From the NCBI GenBank assembly GCA_963921935.1, contig OY998176.1:172914445-172978444 (forward strand): 64,000 bases of DNA, read 5' to 3'. This DNA comes from Galeruca laticollis (Eukaryota; Arthropoda; Insecta; Coleoptera; Chrysomelidae). The notes beneath the pieces are model-generated. The model had not been told where the DNA came from and made no database searches. It saw only the letters and a list, made by a program, of their open reading frames with translations. The position numbers and the translations under genes are program-made. Of the stretch, positions 48,530-58,668 are shown one piece after another. The first letter of the stretch is position 1. Every line of letters begins with the position of its first letter.

Positions 48530-49414
48530 ATGGCCAAAATAAATCCTAGCCTACAGTTTACAGTGGAAAAGGAGACAGATAATAAAGTCTCTTTTCTAGA
48601 CATGAAAGTTATTAGAACCTCTGATAACACATTGATCACAGAATGGTACAGAAAACCAATGGGTAGCAATTAGTTCATAAATTAACACTCCTATCTCCTC
48701 AAAAAATGAAAATTAACCTATAATAACCCTGAAGTCCCTGAACTAAACCACAGATCCAAAGAAAGGGAAGGACTCGAACAACTCAGGCAGATACTGGATG
48801 AGAGTTCTCATCCATTACCATTAATAAATGAACTCCTCTTCAGCAGTCCAAGTTTTGGTCGAACTTCCATGTTGCTAATATTTCACAACATATTGCTCAC
48901 ACCTCTAACAATACTACTATACTACGCACTAAATATGGGTCAATACCTTACATAGAGGAACTAACACCCAAGTTCATCAATATTTTAGAAAATGAAAATA
49001 TAAAAATAGCAAAAATAAATATTTCCATTGTCAAATCATTATATTCTAAATCTAAAACTACAGTATCAACAATGAATAAATCTGATGTGGTTTACAAGAT
49101 CCCTTGTTCTTCGTGTAATAAAATCTATATTGGCAACACTTTACGTTGTTAAAAATGCTGTATCACTTCACACAATTCTGATTGCAAAATTTTTAAGAAA
49201 TCTTGTGCATAAGCTGAACATGTGGTATTAATTGATCACATTATTGACTATAATAATGCAAGTGTCCTAAGAGTAGAAAAGAACCTACAAAAAAGAGCTT
49301 TTTTGGAAATGATTGAAATCAACATCCATGATAATTGTATGAATAGAAGAAAAGACATTGATGACTCAAGTTCCATGTACTCCAACATTCTAAAAATTTC
49401 GAATCACAATTAAG
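48530..49414 (+). pseudogene. Penelope-like protein C-terminal half with GIY-YIG (locus C, plus copy)
   Basis: The copy starts mid-RT with NPSLQFTVEKETDNKVSFLDM, split here as QFTVEKETDNK and VSFLDMKVIR (about 48555-48620), then LITEWYRKPMGSN. After several shifts comes the endonuclease, VVYKIPCSSCNKIYIGNTL (about 49088-49145; KIYIG is the YIG half of GIY-YIG), a stop, then AEHV, and a 63-codon open stretch to 49413 with EKNLQKRAFLEMIEINIH. It is 5'-truncated by about half. Confidence 0.78.
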
Positions 49415-50215
49415 TTAACTAACATTCAGTTTCACCTTTTAATTATATACTTTGATAATAATTTTACATTCTCAATAAATTTTATGCTTCCAATATCTTA
49501 ACACATTTTTAACGATTTTATTAAGGACACTTAGTTTGAATCAAAAATAATTTTTGTGCATAACTTATTGATTCTTGAAATTTTAATGCCTTTTACGTCT
49601 TCACGTTCATACTTTTTACCGTGTTACTTTGATCTTTTAAAGATTTATTCTATTACTTTAGTCACTAACTTGTATAAGTTCTTTGATGATGAAGATGAAG
49701 AGATAATAAACTCAATTTCTACTCCAGTTACTACTTTTGAAAACCTAACACGTTACGCCCTTGTCCAGGTTAAAAAACTTATCCTACACTCCTTTTATTC
49801 AGATAATTTTATTACCTCCAAAAACAACACGCGAGTCGAATTCAACTCTCTATGAAATCTTTTAATATCCCTTAAATTTACGTTGAAGAGTCAAGTTGGC
49901 CTTTCCTGGTCTTTGGGAAACAAACAAAAATTGAAAAATAGTTATAATGTAGTTTGAAGAATTAATATAGACTGCTTAGTTTCCAGATGTTAAATATATC
50001 TTATGTTTCGAATGTTGTTTTAAATAATCTCACTATTAGTAAGTAACCGATATTATATATATTTTAATGGTGAATTAATTCGTATAATATTGTTTCAGTT
50101 GTCTTGAAAAAAGAAACGAACTGTTTCGAAAGCTTGACTTTGATAAAATAGTCCACACAATCTTCGCAGTTTGATTGCTGGCCCCTGACTGCACCCCCAA
50201 TATTTCGGATTTTTC
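49415..50215 (+). other. Penelope locus C 3' untranslated region (plus copy)
   Basis: Mirrors 45900-46640 reversed. A 99-codon frame at 49556-49855 is only partly matched on the other side and has no domain; I treat it as accidental. Confidence 0.55.
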
Positions 50216-50231
50216 ATTTTTCTTTTTTTTC

Positions 50232-50232
<1 letters not shown>

Positions 50233-50328
<96 letters not shown>

Positions 50329-50331
50329 AAT

Positions 50332-50385
<54 letters not shown>

Positions 50386-50404
50386 AAATGTTATATAAAT
50401 ATAT

Positions 50405-50459
<55 letters not shown>

Positions 50460-50464
50460 AAATG

Positions 50465-50512
<48 letters not shown>

Positions 50513-50522
50513 ATATATATCT
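50233..50522. repeat. (AT)n microsatellite array, right flank of Penelope locus C
   Basis: Nearly 290 bases of AT repeats, interrupted three times by the phrase ATGAGAAAATGTTATA, which shows that a larger unit (about 65-80 bases) has been duplicated inside the array. Confidence 0.9.
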
Positions 50523-52380
50523 ATGAGAAAATGTTATAGTCGTTTTACTACCACCTTGTTCTGAGATCTCCCGTTACTGTGAATTATTTTGACATGAATA
50601 TACAGTTACGTTTCCACTAAAGTTACTCCTCAACCAATCTATTAATGTTTGAATGTAGCTAAATCCAACTCGTTGACCAATTTCCGATTATTTATAATAT
50701 AAATTCGATACAACTTCAAAATATCACGAGCCAGACCTGTGAAACGTTTAGCCACTAGAGCACGAGCGGCAGAATGTAGATTAACATGAAGATCACTTCA
50801 TAAATGTGATGGCTGTTTGTGGACAACTGTACTTGTGAAACTAACTACAAGTACTTTAGTTGGGGAAATTGTAAATGTGAAGTAGGTCCCAGAATATTTG
50901 AAACGTTGTGAATAGCTTACAATTATTATTGCACAAAATATACGTTGATAAGTACGCTTTTTTCATATTCTCATGAAGTTGAGAGGTGTTAAATATCTTT
51001 TAAAAAGATTTGCGTCATTGTGCTATTGTATATTCGTGATTGTATAAGGCTATCAACATTTCACCCGGATGTCATTTAAAACAGTCAAATATGAAAAATG
51101 TTAATTGGTTTCAATAGTCAATTTTTAATAATACAATATACGTGATAATAAATAAATTATAATTCAGTATTCCTTGTATTTTGGGGTTCAGCTTAGTTTT
51201 TAGAGATTTATGGCCATCTTCATTTTAGTATATACCTAAGTTATAATAATGGAAGAATCGAACAATTTTTGTGCAAATAAGTTATGATATTGAATAATTG
51301 CCTCTACAGTTTCTATATATCTATGAAATATTTTCACATTTTTTTGCATCTGCTATTCTTGACAAGTAGCTTCTCGCTAATTTATACTTAGTCAAATGCT
51401 TACATTTTCTTCGGGCATGCATCAATTTGCATTGTAACTTTGCATTCGACATGTTGCAAGCTTTCAACAACTCGATTTTCAAGTATAATTTGAAATACAT
51501 GGCTTGAAATGAAATATTTTGAATATAAACATTTTTCCCTATATAATTAAAAATCATTTATAATTCTATATCTAATTTTCACAGTTTTATGCAATTGTGG
51601 AAAAAGAATGAAATAATATAGATCATCTATTTTTATTATAAATCTTTTTTGACGGAATATTTCAAGAATTATCACATAATAGTCTGGTTAATTATTCCAG
51701 TAGTTTGATTTGACAGTTCAATGGATTCATTGTATAGCCCAGTGTTTTATCAAGGTGAATTTTCTGAATCTAATTTCTTGTTATCCACAACTGAAAAATA
51801 ACTCAATCCACAACTAAATCACATTTTTTAAATGTTATTTTCATCTGATAACCATGAGAACTGAAAAATTCAAACTATATTGTACATCTATTAATTTACC
51901 TGATAATGGTGATACATGAAGTTCTTGAAGATTCAGTTTGCACTGATACATAAATTTTTACCAATGCAAATTTTAAATCTTTTTCCATAACGTGAGTGAA
52001 GTATCAGTGCATATAATATCAGGAAATTAATAATTAAATCTTAGAAGAACCGCACAATTAAAAAATAATATTTTCTAATGTTACTTTCGAATAAAACTAT
52101 TATTTTTCGTAACTGGTTCGTCTAATAAATTAAGGTATCTATATGATTTTTGATTTTTTCTAATTTAAGTTTAAAACCATCTATCCAATAAGGCTGCCCG
52201 GAGGCCGCTATCATTCTAATCTACGTAGGCTTATATCTACAAAATTTATTTCGTTTGAAACAATTTGTCTGCCTTGAGGAACTCTAGATCTACGAAATCG
52301 AATAGTTTGAACCGTTTGATAGCATCCGATCATCGAATACAGTCAGTCCTTTTTTTCCAATCACTTTGTGTGTATGCAAA
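50523..52380. other. AT-rich spacer; possible left end of piggyBac 3
   Basis: No coding region. A near-palindrome GGCTGCCCGGAGGCC at about 52192-52206 resembles, reversed, the GGTGCCTGAAGACAGCC at about 54938-54954, and TTAA occurs at 52165 and 52171. These may mark the left end of piggyBac 3, but no clean terminal repeat match was found. Confidence 0.4.
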
Positions 52381-52455
52381 AAATTATGTGAATGAAAACT
52401 TTGGAAGTGAAAGAAAGGTAGTTGTTTTTATCGGATTTTAGTGGGCATTTTTTAG

Positions 52456-52717
52456 GTAAGTGTAAAAATACATATATCTTTATGGGATTGTTTCAGTTTG
52501 AAAGAACATAATAATGCAAGTGGTGTAGATATTTGTTTGCAATGACGGCCTTGCGGGGGTCTATCAAAATTCTATTTGATGTATTTGTTGTCAGGTATAG
52601 ATATTATGTAAAATTATATTATTTTCCTTCAATTGGAATTTTTATACAAAAACTTTCTCATGCATAAATTTCACAGTATGGTACCTTCCAATAATAATTT
52701 GATATATTTTTTTGCAG
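52456..52717 (+). other. Putative 5' UTR intron of piggyBac transposase 3
   Basis: A donor AG|GTAAGT at 52454-52461 and a T-rich acceptor TTTTTTTGCAG ending at 52717 lie just ahead of the ATG at 52719. The acceptor's closeness to the start codon suggests that the intron separates a non-coding first exon from the coding exon. Confidence 0.5.
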
Positions 52718-52718
52718 A

Positions 52719-54850
52719 ATGGCTCGTGAAAGTTATCACACCAGGAAGAAATAATTAAAATTAGCAGTCTTGTCCATTGGAGACGTGGAGGATTCACTTG
52801 CGTTTGTTGAATCAGATTAATAGAATAACACTGATAGTGATTGCGATGATGTGTATGATCCTGACTACGTGGCTGACGAAATCACTGCCTCAGATGAGAA
52901 TATAATTTCTGAGTGTTTGGGAAGAAATCAAGCTAAAATTTGCGTTAATGAAGAAATTTTCTCAATGGACGTTAATGATGTAGGCGAAGAATTAACATCA
53001 ACATCCGCAGCAGCCCTCGCATCAATAACATCATCCACAACTTCAACAACTTCAACAACTTCAACAACTTCAACAACTTCAACAACTCCAACAACTTCAA
53101 CAGCTAGTGAGGCAATTGTTACAGGCAAACTCAAACCCAAAAAAAGAGCTCGATCACCAATACCTATCATGGAGGATGTTGGACCTCAAAACGAACCATC
53201 ACCAGGTGGTTTTACTGGAACAGCTTCAGATGCAATCGAAAAAAAATCGCCTAGCACATTGTGGCGAAAGAGACGGATGCAATTACATGTAAATGAAGTC
53301 GCTTTCCGTGGTAAAAGTGAATTGCCCAGTTCAATTGCAAATCTTCGAATACCAATGGAATATTTCCAGTATTTATTTACTGGCGATATCTTGAATTTGG
53401 TTGTTGATGGAACCAATCGAACAGCACATGTGAAAGATGTCAATACCAAATTTGAAACAGATATCATCCAAATTCTATATATCTATTTACCGGTATCCAA
53501 GTATGGGAAGTTATTGGGGGACAATTCATTGCCTCCAATTCAATGAAACGTGCCAATTTAGAAATTTGAATAGATCAAACAACATTTATTTTTTGCCGAT
53601 GAGGATCTTTGTATCAAAAAAGGAAAGCCAGGATACGAACCACGAATAAGAAAATTAGCAGCCATGGTCAACGAAAGATTCGATTCATTTCCGAAGACTG
53701 CTAGACTGTGCGTTGATGAACAGATGTGCAGCACAAAGATAGCTCATCATTCACGACAATATACTAACAACAAACCAAATGAGTGGGGAATAAAGTTATT
53801 TGTATTGTGAGAGTTTCATGTATTTTTGTATCGTTACGAAATTTATAATGGTGCAGGAGGTCATGTTGTTTTACCGGGCACTCCTGATCTTGGTGCATCT
53901 AGCCATTTTATTGTTAGATTGTCACAGACCGTACCTAATTTTGTGTATCATATATTGTTTTTGACAATTTCCATACATCATTGTCCTTATTGGTGTATCT
54001 TCGTGCTAGAGGAACATTGAATATAAAAACAGTACCAAACTGCAAACTACCTTCTGATAAAGATGTGGCTAAAGAAGATAGAGGTTTTTCTGCTGAATAT
54101 ATGTGCTCCTTGTATGGTATAGATATTTCTACGGTGTTGTGGAAAGACACTAAGAATGTCAGACTTGCCTCAACGTATGTGGGGATTTTACCATTTGCCA
54201 AATCAAATCCATTGACTCAGCCAACCAAAGTACCTAGATATGATAAAAAAGTTAAGAAGTGGATTGAAGTTGATTGTCCTCAAATTTTCCGCGAATACAA
54301 TCGCCATATGGGTGGTGTGTAGATCTTTTAAACGGCCTTATCGGTCGATACCACATTCGTCTGAAAACCTGTAATCCAATTATTCGCATTTCCTATCATT
54401 TGATAGATATTGCTGTAACTAATGCATACATTTTGTACCGCCGCACTAATGCAGAGAAGAACTATAATGGGGATCAACAAAAAAGTAAGTTGCTGCAACT
54501 GGCTCCATTCAGAGAGGAAATTGCTGCTGCTATTTGCAGCTCCAGAGAAAAACGACCAGTTGGCCGTCCATCAACACCAGAGCCTAGTAATTACTCTGGT
54601 GTTGGTATGAAAGCTGAACATCCAGTGGCGGATGTTCGTTACGATATGTACGACCATTTTCCTGTTTGGTTGGATAACCAGGGCAGTAAGAAAAAATGCT
54701 AATTCTGCAAAACATCACAAACGCAGTGTATTTGTCCAAAATGTGACCTCCATTTATGTTGTTCGCTTGCCAAAAATTGTTTCCATGACTATCACCATAG
54801 GAAATAAATATCGTTATTATGTATATGCATCACATTATTGTGTAGTTTCT
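52719..54850 (+). pseudogene. piggyBac transposase 3, frameshifted
   Basis: ATG at 52719 (MARESYH) soon meets stops. A 231-codon frame at 52851-53546 holds an acidic start, a Thr/Ser repeat (53039-53103) and the first part of the conserved domain (MEYFQYLFTGDIL). The first catalytic motif LCVDEQM (about 53707) is intact, the second FDNFHTSL lies at about 53961 across a shift, and the third reads MGGV then DLLNGL at about 54310-54335, with another shift: the catalytic Asp remains but the accompanying second Asp is Asn. Near the end lie PVGRPS, and the Cys-rich tail CKTSQTQCICPKCDLHLCC with KNCFHDYH (about 54710-54800). A polyadenylation signal AATAAA is at 54880-54885. The sequence type is nearer to piggyBac 1 than to piggyBac 2. 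Confidence 0.88.
53039..53103 (+). repeat. 9-bp coding minisatellite (Thr-Ser-Thr)
   Basis: Seven near-perfect copies of ACTTCAACA encode repeated Thr-Ser-Thr inside the N-terminal region of piggyBac transposase 3. One copy has ACTCCAACA, giving Pro. Confidence 0.85.
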
Positions 54851-55129
54851 GTTTGCGTTTCACGTACGTTGATGTTATAAATAAAACATTTTATATGACA
54901 CACTTCGTTATATTTATTTATTATTAATCTCGCAAGGGTGCCTGAAGACAGCCTTTGATTTTTTTCACCACGTAGTTTCATTATCGAAAAAATCGACGAA
55001 AGGGCTAAAAATTCGTGTTTTTCTAGGTAAAATTAACCAAAAATTTTGACAATTCTTTGTCAATTTTCAACCTTTGCAGGTTAAAGGGTTAAGTGCCTCG
55101 ACAGCTATATCCATTGGCACCCTACATTA

Positions 55130-55800
55130 CATGTTATCATAATTTAGAAATTATGTTAGTGTATTTAAAAATTGTATAACTTTGCTTAGATCCATTGGGG
55201 GATTTAGCATTTTTCTCATGTTATTTTATTCATCTGCCTGACATCATTGTAGAGTTGACAGTCTATCAGTATGTGCCTAACAGTAACAGAAGAGTTGCAG
55301 TTGTGGCAGGTCGGAGGTCATTGAGTGGACATGAGTTAACCTTGTATGGCCAATTCGCAGTCTTCTAAGAATCCCTGCATCGTATCTTGAAAAATCCGTG
55401 AGTAATAGCCGGTCAAGGATTGGTTTAATATCACGGATACCTGTATTTCTGTTGCTTCCGTGAATCTGCCAGGATTTGCGGGCTATGCCTTGAATAAGGA
55501 TGTTGAGTCTTGGCTCAATCGGATTGTAGTCGAAGTGGTAACAAAAGCGGCATATTCTTTGGTATTTTGGTCAGCAGTTTCATTGCCATCAAAGTTGGTG
55601 TCTGATGAAAGCCATATAAGTGATATTTTTGTATCTTGAGCATAAAGATATTGGTATAAGTCATGTACGTTTTGAGCCAGAGGATGTACAGTATATTTAG
55701 ATTGTAATGAATTCAATTAGTATGGCGAGTCAGTACATATAGCGAGGTGTTTAAACGACGAAGAAATATATTTGAAAGTCTGAAGAAAAGTTGCCATTTA
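55130..55800 (-). pseudogene. LINE fragment: RNase H domain and 3' end
   Basis: From 55800 leftwards the minus strand has an RNase H-like block: AICTDS (about 55745), then the 77-codon frame 55716-55483 with NSLQSKYTVHPLAQNVHDLY, ISLIWLSSD and GNETADQNTKE. It continues with RLRIGHTRLTHVHSM and the remains of a CX2C/HIL-type tail (about 55370-55280). This arrangement is that of I-clade and related LINEs that encode RNase H after RT. No RT is seen upstream, so it is a 5'-truncated copy ending near 55130, just beyond the piggyBac 3 right end. Confidence 0.72.
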
Positions 55801-56650
55801 CATTGAAAATAATTTATTTGTTTCCGGTAGAACTGGAAGATTTATTGGAAAGGTGAACCCGTCAGAAGCTATTTGAAATATATCAAAATTGACTATTCCA
55901 AACCGCAAAAGGATCCCTTGAATAGTTTCGGAGATATGAGCATTTGCAATGGGTCAGAATATAACTGGTCACTTGGTATCAAAATTTTTATAGCGTCTTA
56001 ATTACATACTTCTATTAATACATACAATAAGGCAAGCACTTTTGCCTGGGTTAAACAATCGGCAAACATCAAAATAAATATTGACCGAAGTAGAGCGAGA
56101 TATACTACTGAATGGGTTGTATTTACTGATATATTTTCTTTGTATTGTTGTTTGAAACATTTGAAATTACAATAACATTGGCGAGGAGAAGATAAAGGTG
56201 GTGGTATAACCACATTACTGTATTTCAGGTTAGATTTTGTCGAAATTTTAATGCACTTCGACATTTTTGCAGGGTAATTTCTGAAATACATTAAACATAT
56301 CAGTATTTTTCTGTTCACAAACACTTTCCATTTTTAAAGATAATTTATTGTTATTTTAAAAAGTACTCTTTATTTCCAAACAACGTTTTTATAAAACGTC
56401 ATCACAATAACATTGAAATTCTAGCTTATATTTACTCTAAAATATGTTTACATAATGTAGTGCATAGCCCGACAGCTGTGTGAGATCGGGTACCAATAGC
56501 CAATGAGAGCGCAGAGTGTAACCGCCACTGCAGGACCACCGTACATATATCTCTTTCTCCCCCATAAAATATTTATTTTAGTTTGCCGATTGTTACACAT
56601 CAAAAAAAGTGCTCACGTTTTTGCAGGCATTGTTAAAAAAATATAATTAA
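55801..56650. other. Spacer before the Harbinger element
   Basis: A 108-codon minus-strand frame at 55998-56324 has no recognisable domain. A less AT-rich patch at about 56463-56570 may be an old repeat. Ends with the TAA target site (56648-56650). Confidence 0.4.
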
Positions 56651-56925
56651 AGGTTCGAATCCACAATGACAATATCTCACGAGATTTTAGACTAATGAAA
56701 TAAAAATCTCAAAAAAAATTTAATTTCATTGTCGAAACAGGGCTGAGACACGTGATATACTAGAGATAATCTCGTGAAAGAACGTGTCATGAGAGTTTTA
56801 TTATATAAACAAGTTTCAACGTGTAAACGTGATTTATTGCGAATTAGGCATTAGATATTCATTTCACCCGCTGTACGTGAGTTTGTTGTTGTATTGTGCG
56901 ACAAATATTTGTTTTTATTCAAAAA

Positions 56926-57297
56926 ATGAGTTATTCGAGTGAAAAAAGGGACTTAAAAAGAAAAGAGTGTACTTTTAACTGAACAAGAAATAAGATAGAA
57001 TCGAATTATAATTCCTATCCTAATTTGTGGGACAGTGCGTCTGGAAATGATAAAAACAGAAATCTTCGGAAATCAGCTGTGGACGAAATTTCCAACAAGC
57101 TTGGAATTCCTGCTCAAGAAGTGATAGATAAAATACATAACCTTCGTTGCCAATTCCAGAGCATCAACAGAAAACGAAAACCCACCAAAAACTGGCAGGC
57201 AGCTGGAGAAAATTTTGAAGTAAAATGGGGATTCAATGATGCCTTAAAATTCATAGACGGACCGACATGTAGTAATAAAACAATAATGGATTCAATG
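56926..57297 (+). pseudogene. MADF-domain protein of Harbinger, exon 1
   Basis: ATG at 56926 (MSYSSEK) leads to a frame broken by a TGA at 56980, then open to 57297. It contains SNYNSYPNLWDSASG, then AVDEISNKLGIPAQEVIDKI and LRCQFQS, the three-helix MADF (Myb/SANT-like) DNA-binding fold. Insect Harbinger elements encode such a partner for transposase nuclear import and DNA binding. The donor ATG|GTAAGT at 57297/57298 keeps phase with exon 2 at 58227. The upstream stop sits where a one-base shift would give LLTEQEIR, a better MADF start, so a frameshift is likely. Confidence 0.75.
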
Positions 57298-57617
57298 GTA
57301 AGTTTAATAATGCATTTTTTATATGAATTTATACTGCCATGGAACTTCTCCTTCCTGGTGGAAATATTATGTAAATTCCAGTTGTACATGTTTTGCTGCC
57401 AAATTTCCGTAAAGGTTAGGATCAACTTGTAGATTTAGTTGAATCTGACTGTTTTGTCTCCATTCTCCTGGTCCTATAGTGCCATTTTCGTGATCTTCTA
57501 CATCAAAACTGCCACATGGAGCGTATATTCTTTTGAACCGTGATATTAAAAATTATGTAACACACATATTGCAAATTAACTGTCTCGACCCTTACTTCGT
57601 GGAATATGCTCATATTA

Positions 57618-57676
57618 GTGTTTTTAAAATGAAACTCACGGTCTCTAGATACAGTGAGTTTCATTTAAAAACACTA
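57618..57676. repeat. Hairpin with about 23-bp arms at the end of the transposase fragment
   Basis: TAGTGTTTTTAAAATGAAAC with CTCAC following is mirrored by GTGAGTTTCATTTAAAAACA with CTA following, one base of length difference, loop of about 13 bases. The right arm is the 3' end of the transposase fragment. The left arm looks like an inverted copy of it. Confidence 0.8.
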
Positions 57677-58163
57677 ACACATATTGCAGATACAATAAGG
57701 ATTACTTTTTCGGACTCTAGTTCAATTGGTCTTTTTAGTACACGAAATCTAGCTGAAGCTAAACCAAAAGCGTTCTCAATTATTCGGCGTGCTTTTGATA
57801 GCCGGTAGTTGAATATTCTTCGTTCACCATGCAAATTTCTAATTGCATATGGTTTCATGATGTATGATTTCATGGCAAAAGCGTCATCTGCTACGATAAC
57901 CAAGAGAACTGGCTTGGTTCGCGCTGGTAGTGGCATAGGCTCTGGAACACTTAAACTATCATTAGCCAGTTTATTTGATAATTGACATCCATTAAAAACA
58001 CCTACATCAGAGAATCGTTCAAACCTTCCAACATTGATGTATTGAAATTTATATTCTGCGTCAGCCAATGCCATTAATACTACACTATGCGTGCCTTTGT
58101 AATTGTAATACAGACTCCAAACTTTTGCGCAATTTGTAGCCACTCGTGCTCGGTGCTTTGCAT
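57661..58163 (-). pseudogene. PIF/Harbinger transposase fragment (DDE_Tnp_4 / HARBI1-like)
   Basis: An acceptor-like TTTTTACAG precedes MQSTEHEWLQIAQKFG at 58163. The text then jumps, with a frame change, to YYNYKGTHSVVLMALADAEY at about 58117, so about 60-70 residues are missing. In HARBI1-like proteins that stretch contains the first catalytic Asp (GAIDGKH). The remaining catalytic residues are present: Asp in VIVADDAFAMK (about 57897) and Glu in RRIIENAFG (about 57785), with SRFRV-like ARFRVLKRPI after it. The last segment ends abruptly at SVFK where the family has a CxLHN block. N-terminal exons are absent. The copy cannot be catalytic. Confidence 0.85.
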
Positions 58164-58226
58164 CTGTAAAAATGAATTGAAGATTAATATTTACTTTGAT
58201 TATTTATTGACTATTTTTGTTTTCAG

Positions 58227-58270
58227 AGTAACGAACCAGGAGCCCTAACTGAATATAACGAGGGTTCAGA
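58227..58270 (+). pseudogene. MADF-domain protein, start of exon 2
   Basis: Reads SNEPGALTEYNEGS in phase with exon 1, a low-complexity linker, and is then split by the mariner insertion. Confidence 0.6.
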
Positions 58271-58668
58271 CAGGGTTTTTCATTATATATGGTCCCTTCT
58301 ATATCTCACTTATTATTCGATGCAGATAACAATGTTTCAAATAAGAGTTAAAGGGTTATTAATGTAGTTTTTAAAGTTCACAAAAATATTATACAGGATG
58401 TCTCAGAAAAGAGGTTCAGAGCCAAAGTGTTCTTTCTTGAATGGCACACCCTATATATTTTTATATTTTTAAACTGTTCACTTCAATCCGAATTCAGCAA
58501 TATATAATTGTTATAGTCTAACCTTAACAGTTCAGAAAATATATTCATTCAAAAATCGTTTTCTGTGGGATGAAAACCAACTATAAACAACGGGCAATGA
58601 AAGCATTGTCATATTTGACAAGTAGTTATTTACACCATTATTAAACATTGTATTTGATAGTTTGGAAA

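Larger units (their letters stand above)
45900..50215. mobile_element. Penelope-like element locus C, two copies head to head, second family
   Basis: This is a different PLE family from loci A and B. The minus copy covers about 45900-48515 and the plus copy about 48530-50215. The outer 300 bases mirror closely: the phrase GACTTTGATAAAATAGTCCA (50130 region) is found reversed near 45990, and the block with AGGGGCCAGCAATCAAACT near 45955 is found reversed near 50175. The heads meet near 48520. (AT)n arrays flank both outer ends. Confidence 0.8.
52381..55088 (+). mobile_element. piggyBac-type DNA transposon 3
   Basis: The right end is clear: reversed, it reads TTAA (55092-55089) then CCCTTTAACCTGCAAAGG, a typical piggyBac terminus. 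The subterminal GCCTGAAGACAGCC (about 54940) is a near-palindrome. The left end is not certain (candidates near 52165-52206), so the start given is only that of the inferred first exon. The transposase gene fills the interior. Confidence 0.65.
57298..58226 (+). other. Putative MADF intron containing the antisense transposase fragment
   Basis: GTAAGT donor at 57298 and TTTTGTTTTCAG acceptor ending at 58226 join phase-0 codons. The whole PIF transposase fragment lies inside it on the other strand. Confidence 0.6.

Noticed and set aside
49556..49855. 99-codon plus-strand frame in Penelope locus C
   Set aside because: It lies in the 3' untranslated part, and the mirrored copy on the left has a broken, different frame, so it is not conserved as protein.
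45781..50522. AT arrays as a possible replication origin or scaffold attachment site
   Set aside because: They are plain dinucleotide microsatellites tied to the ends of a Penelope element. Nothing else supports a functional role.
56651..56720. tRNA-like B-box at a transposon end
   Set aside because: No acceptor stem, anticodon arm or A-box can be drawn around it, and it is part of a Harbinger terminal repeat.
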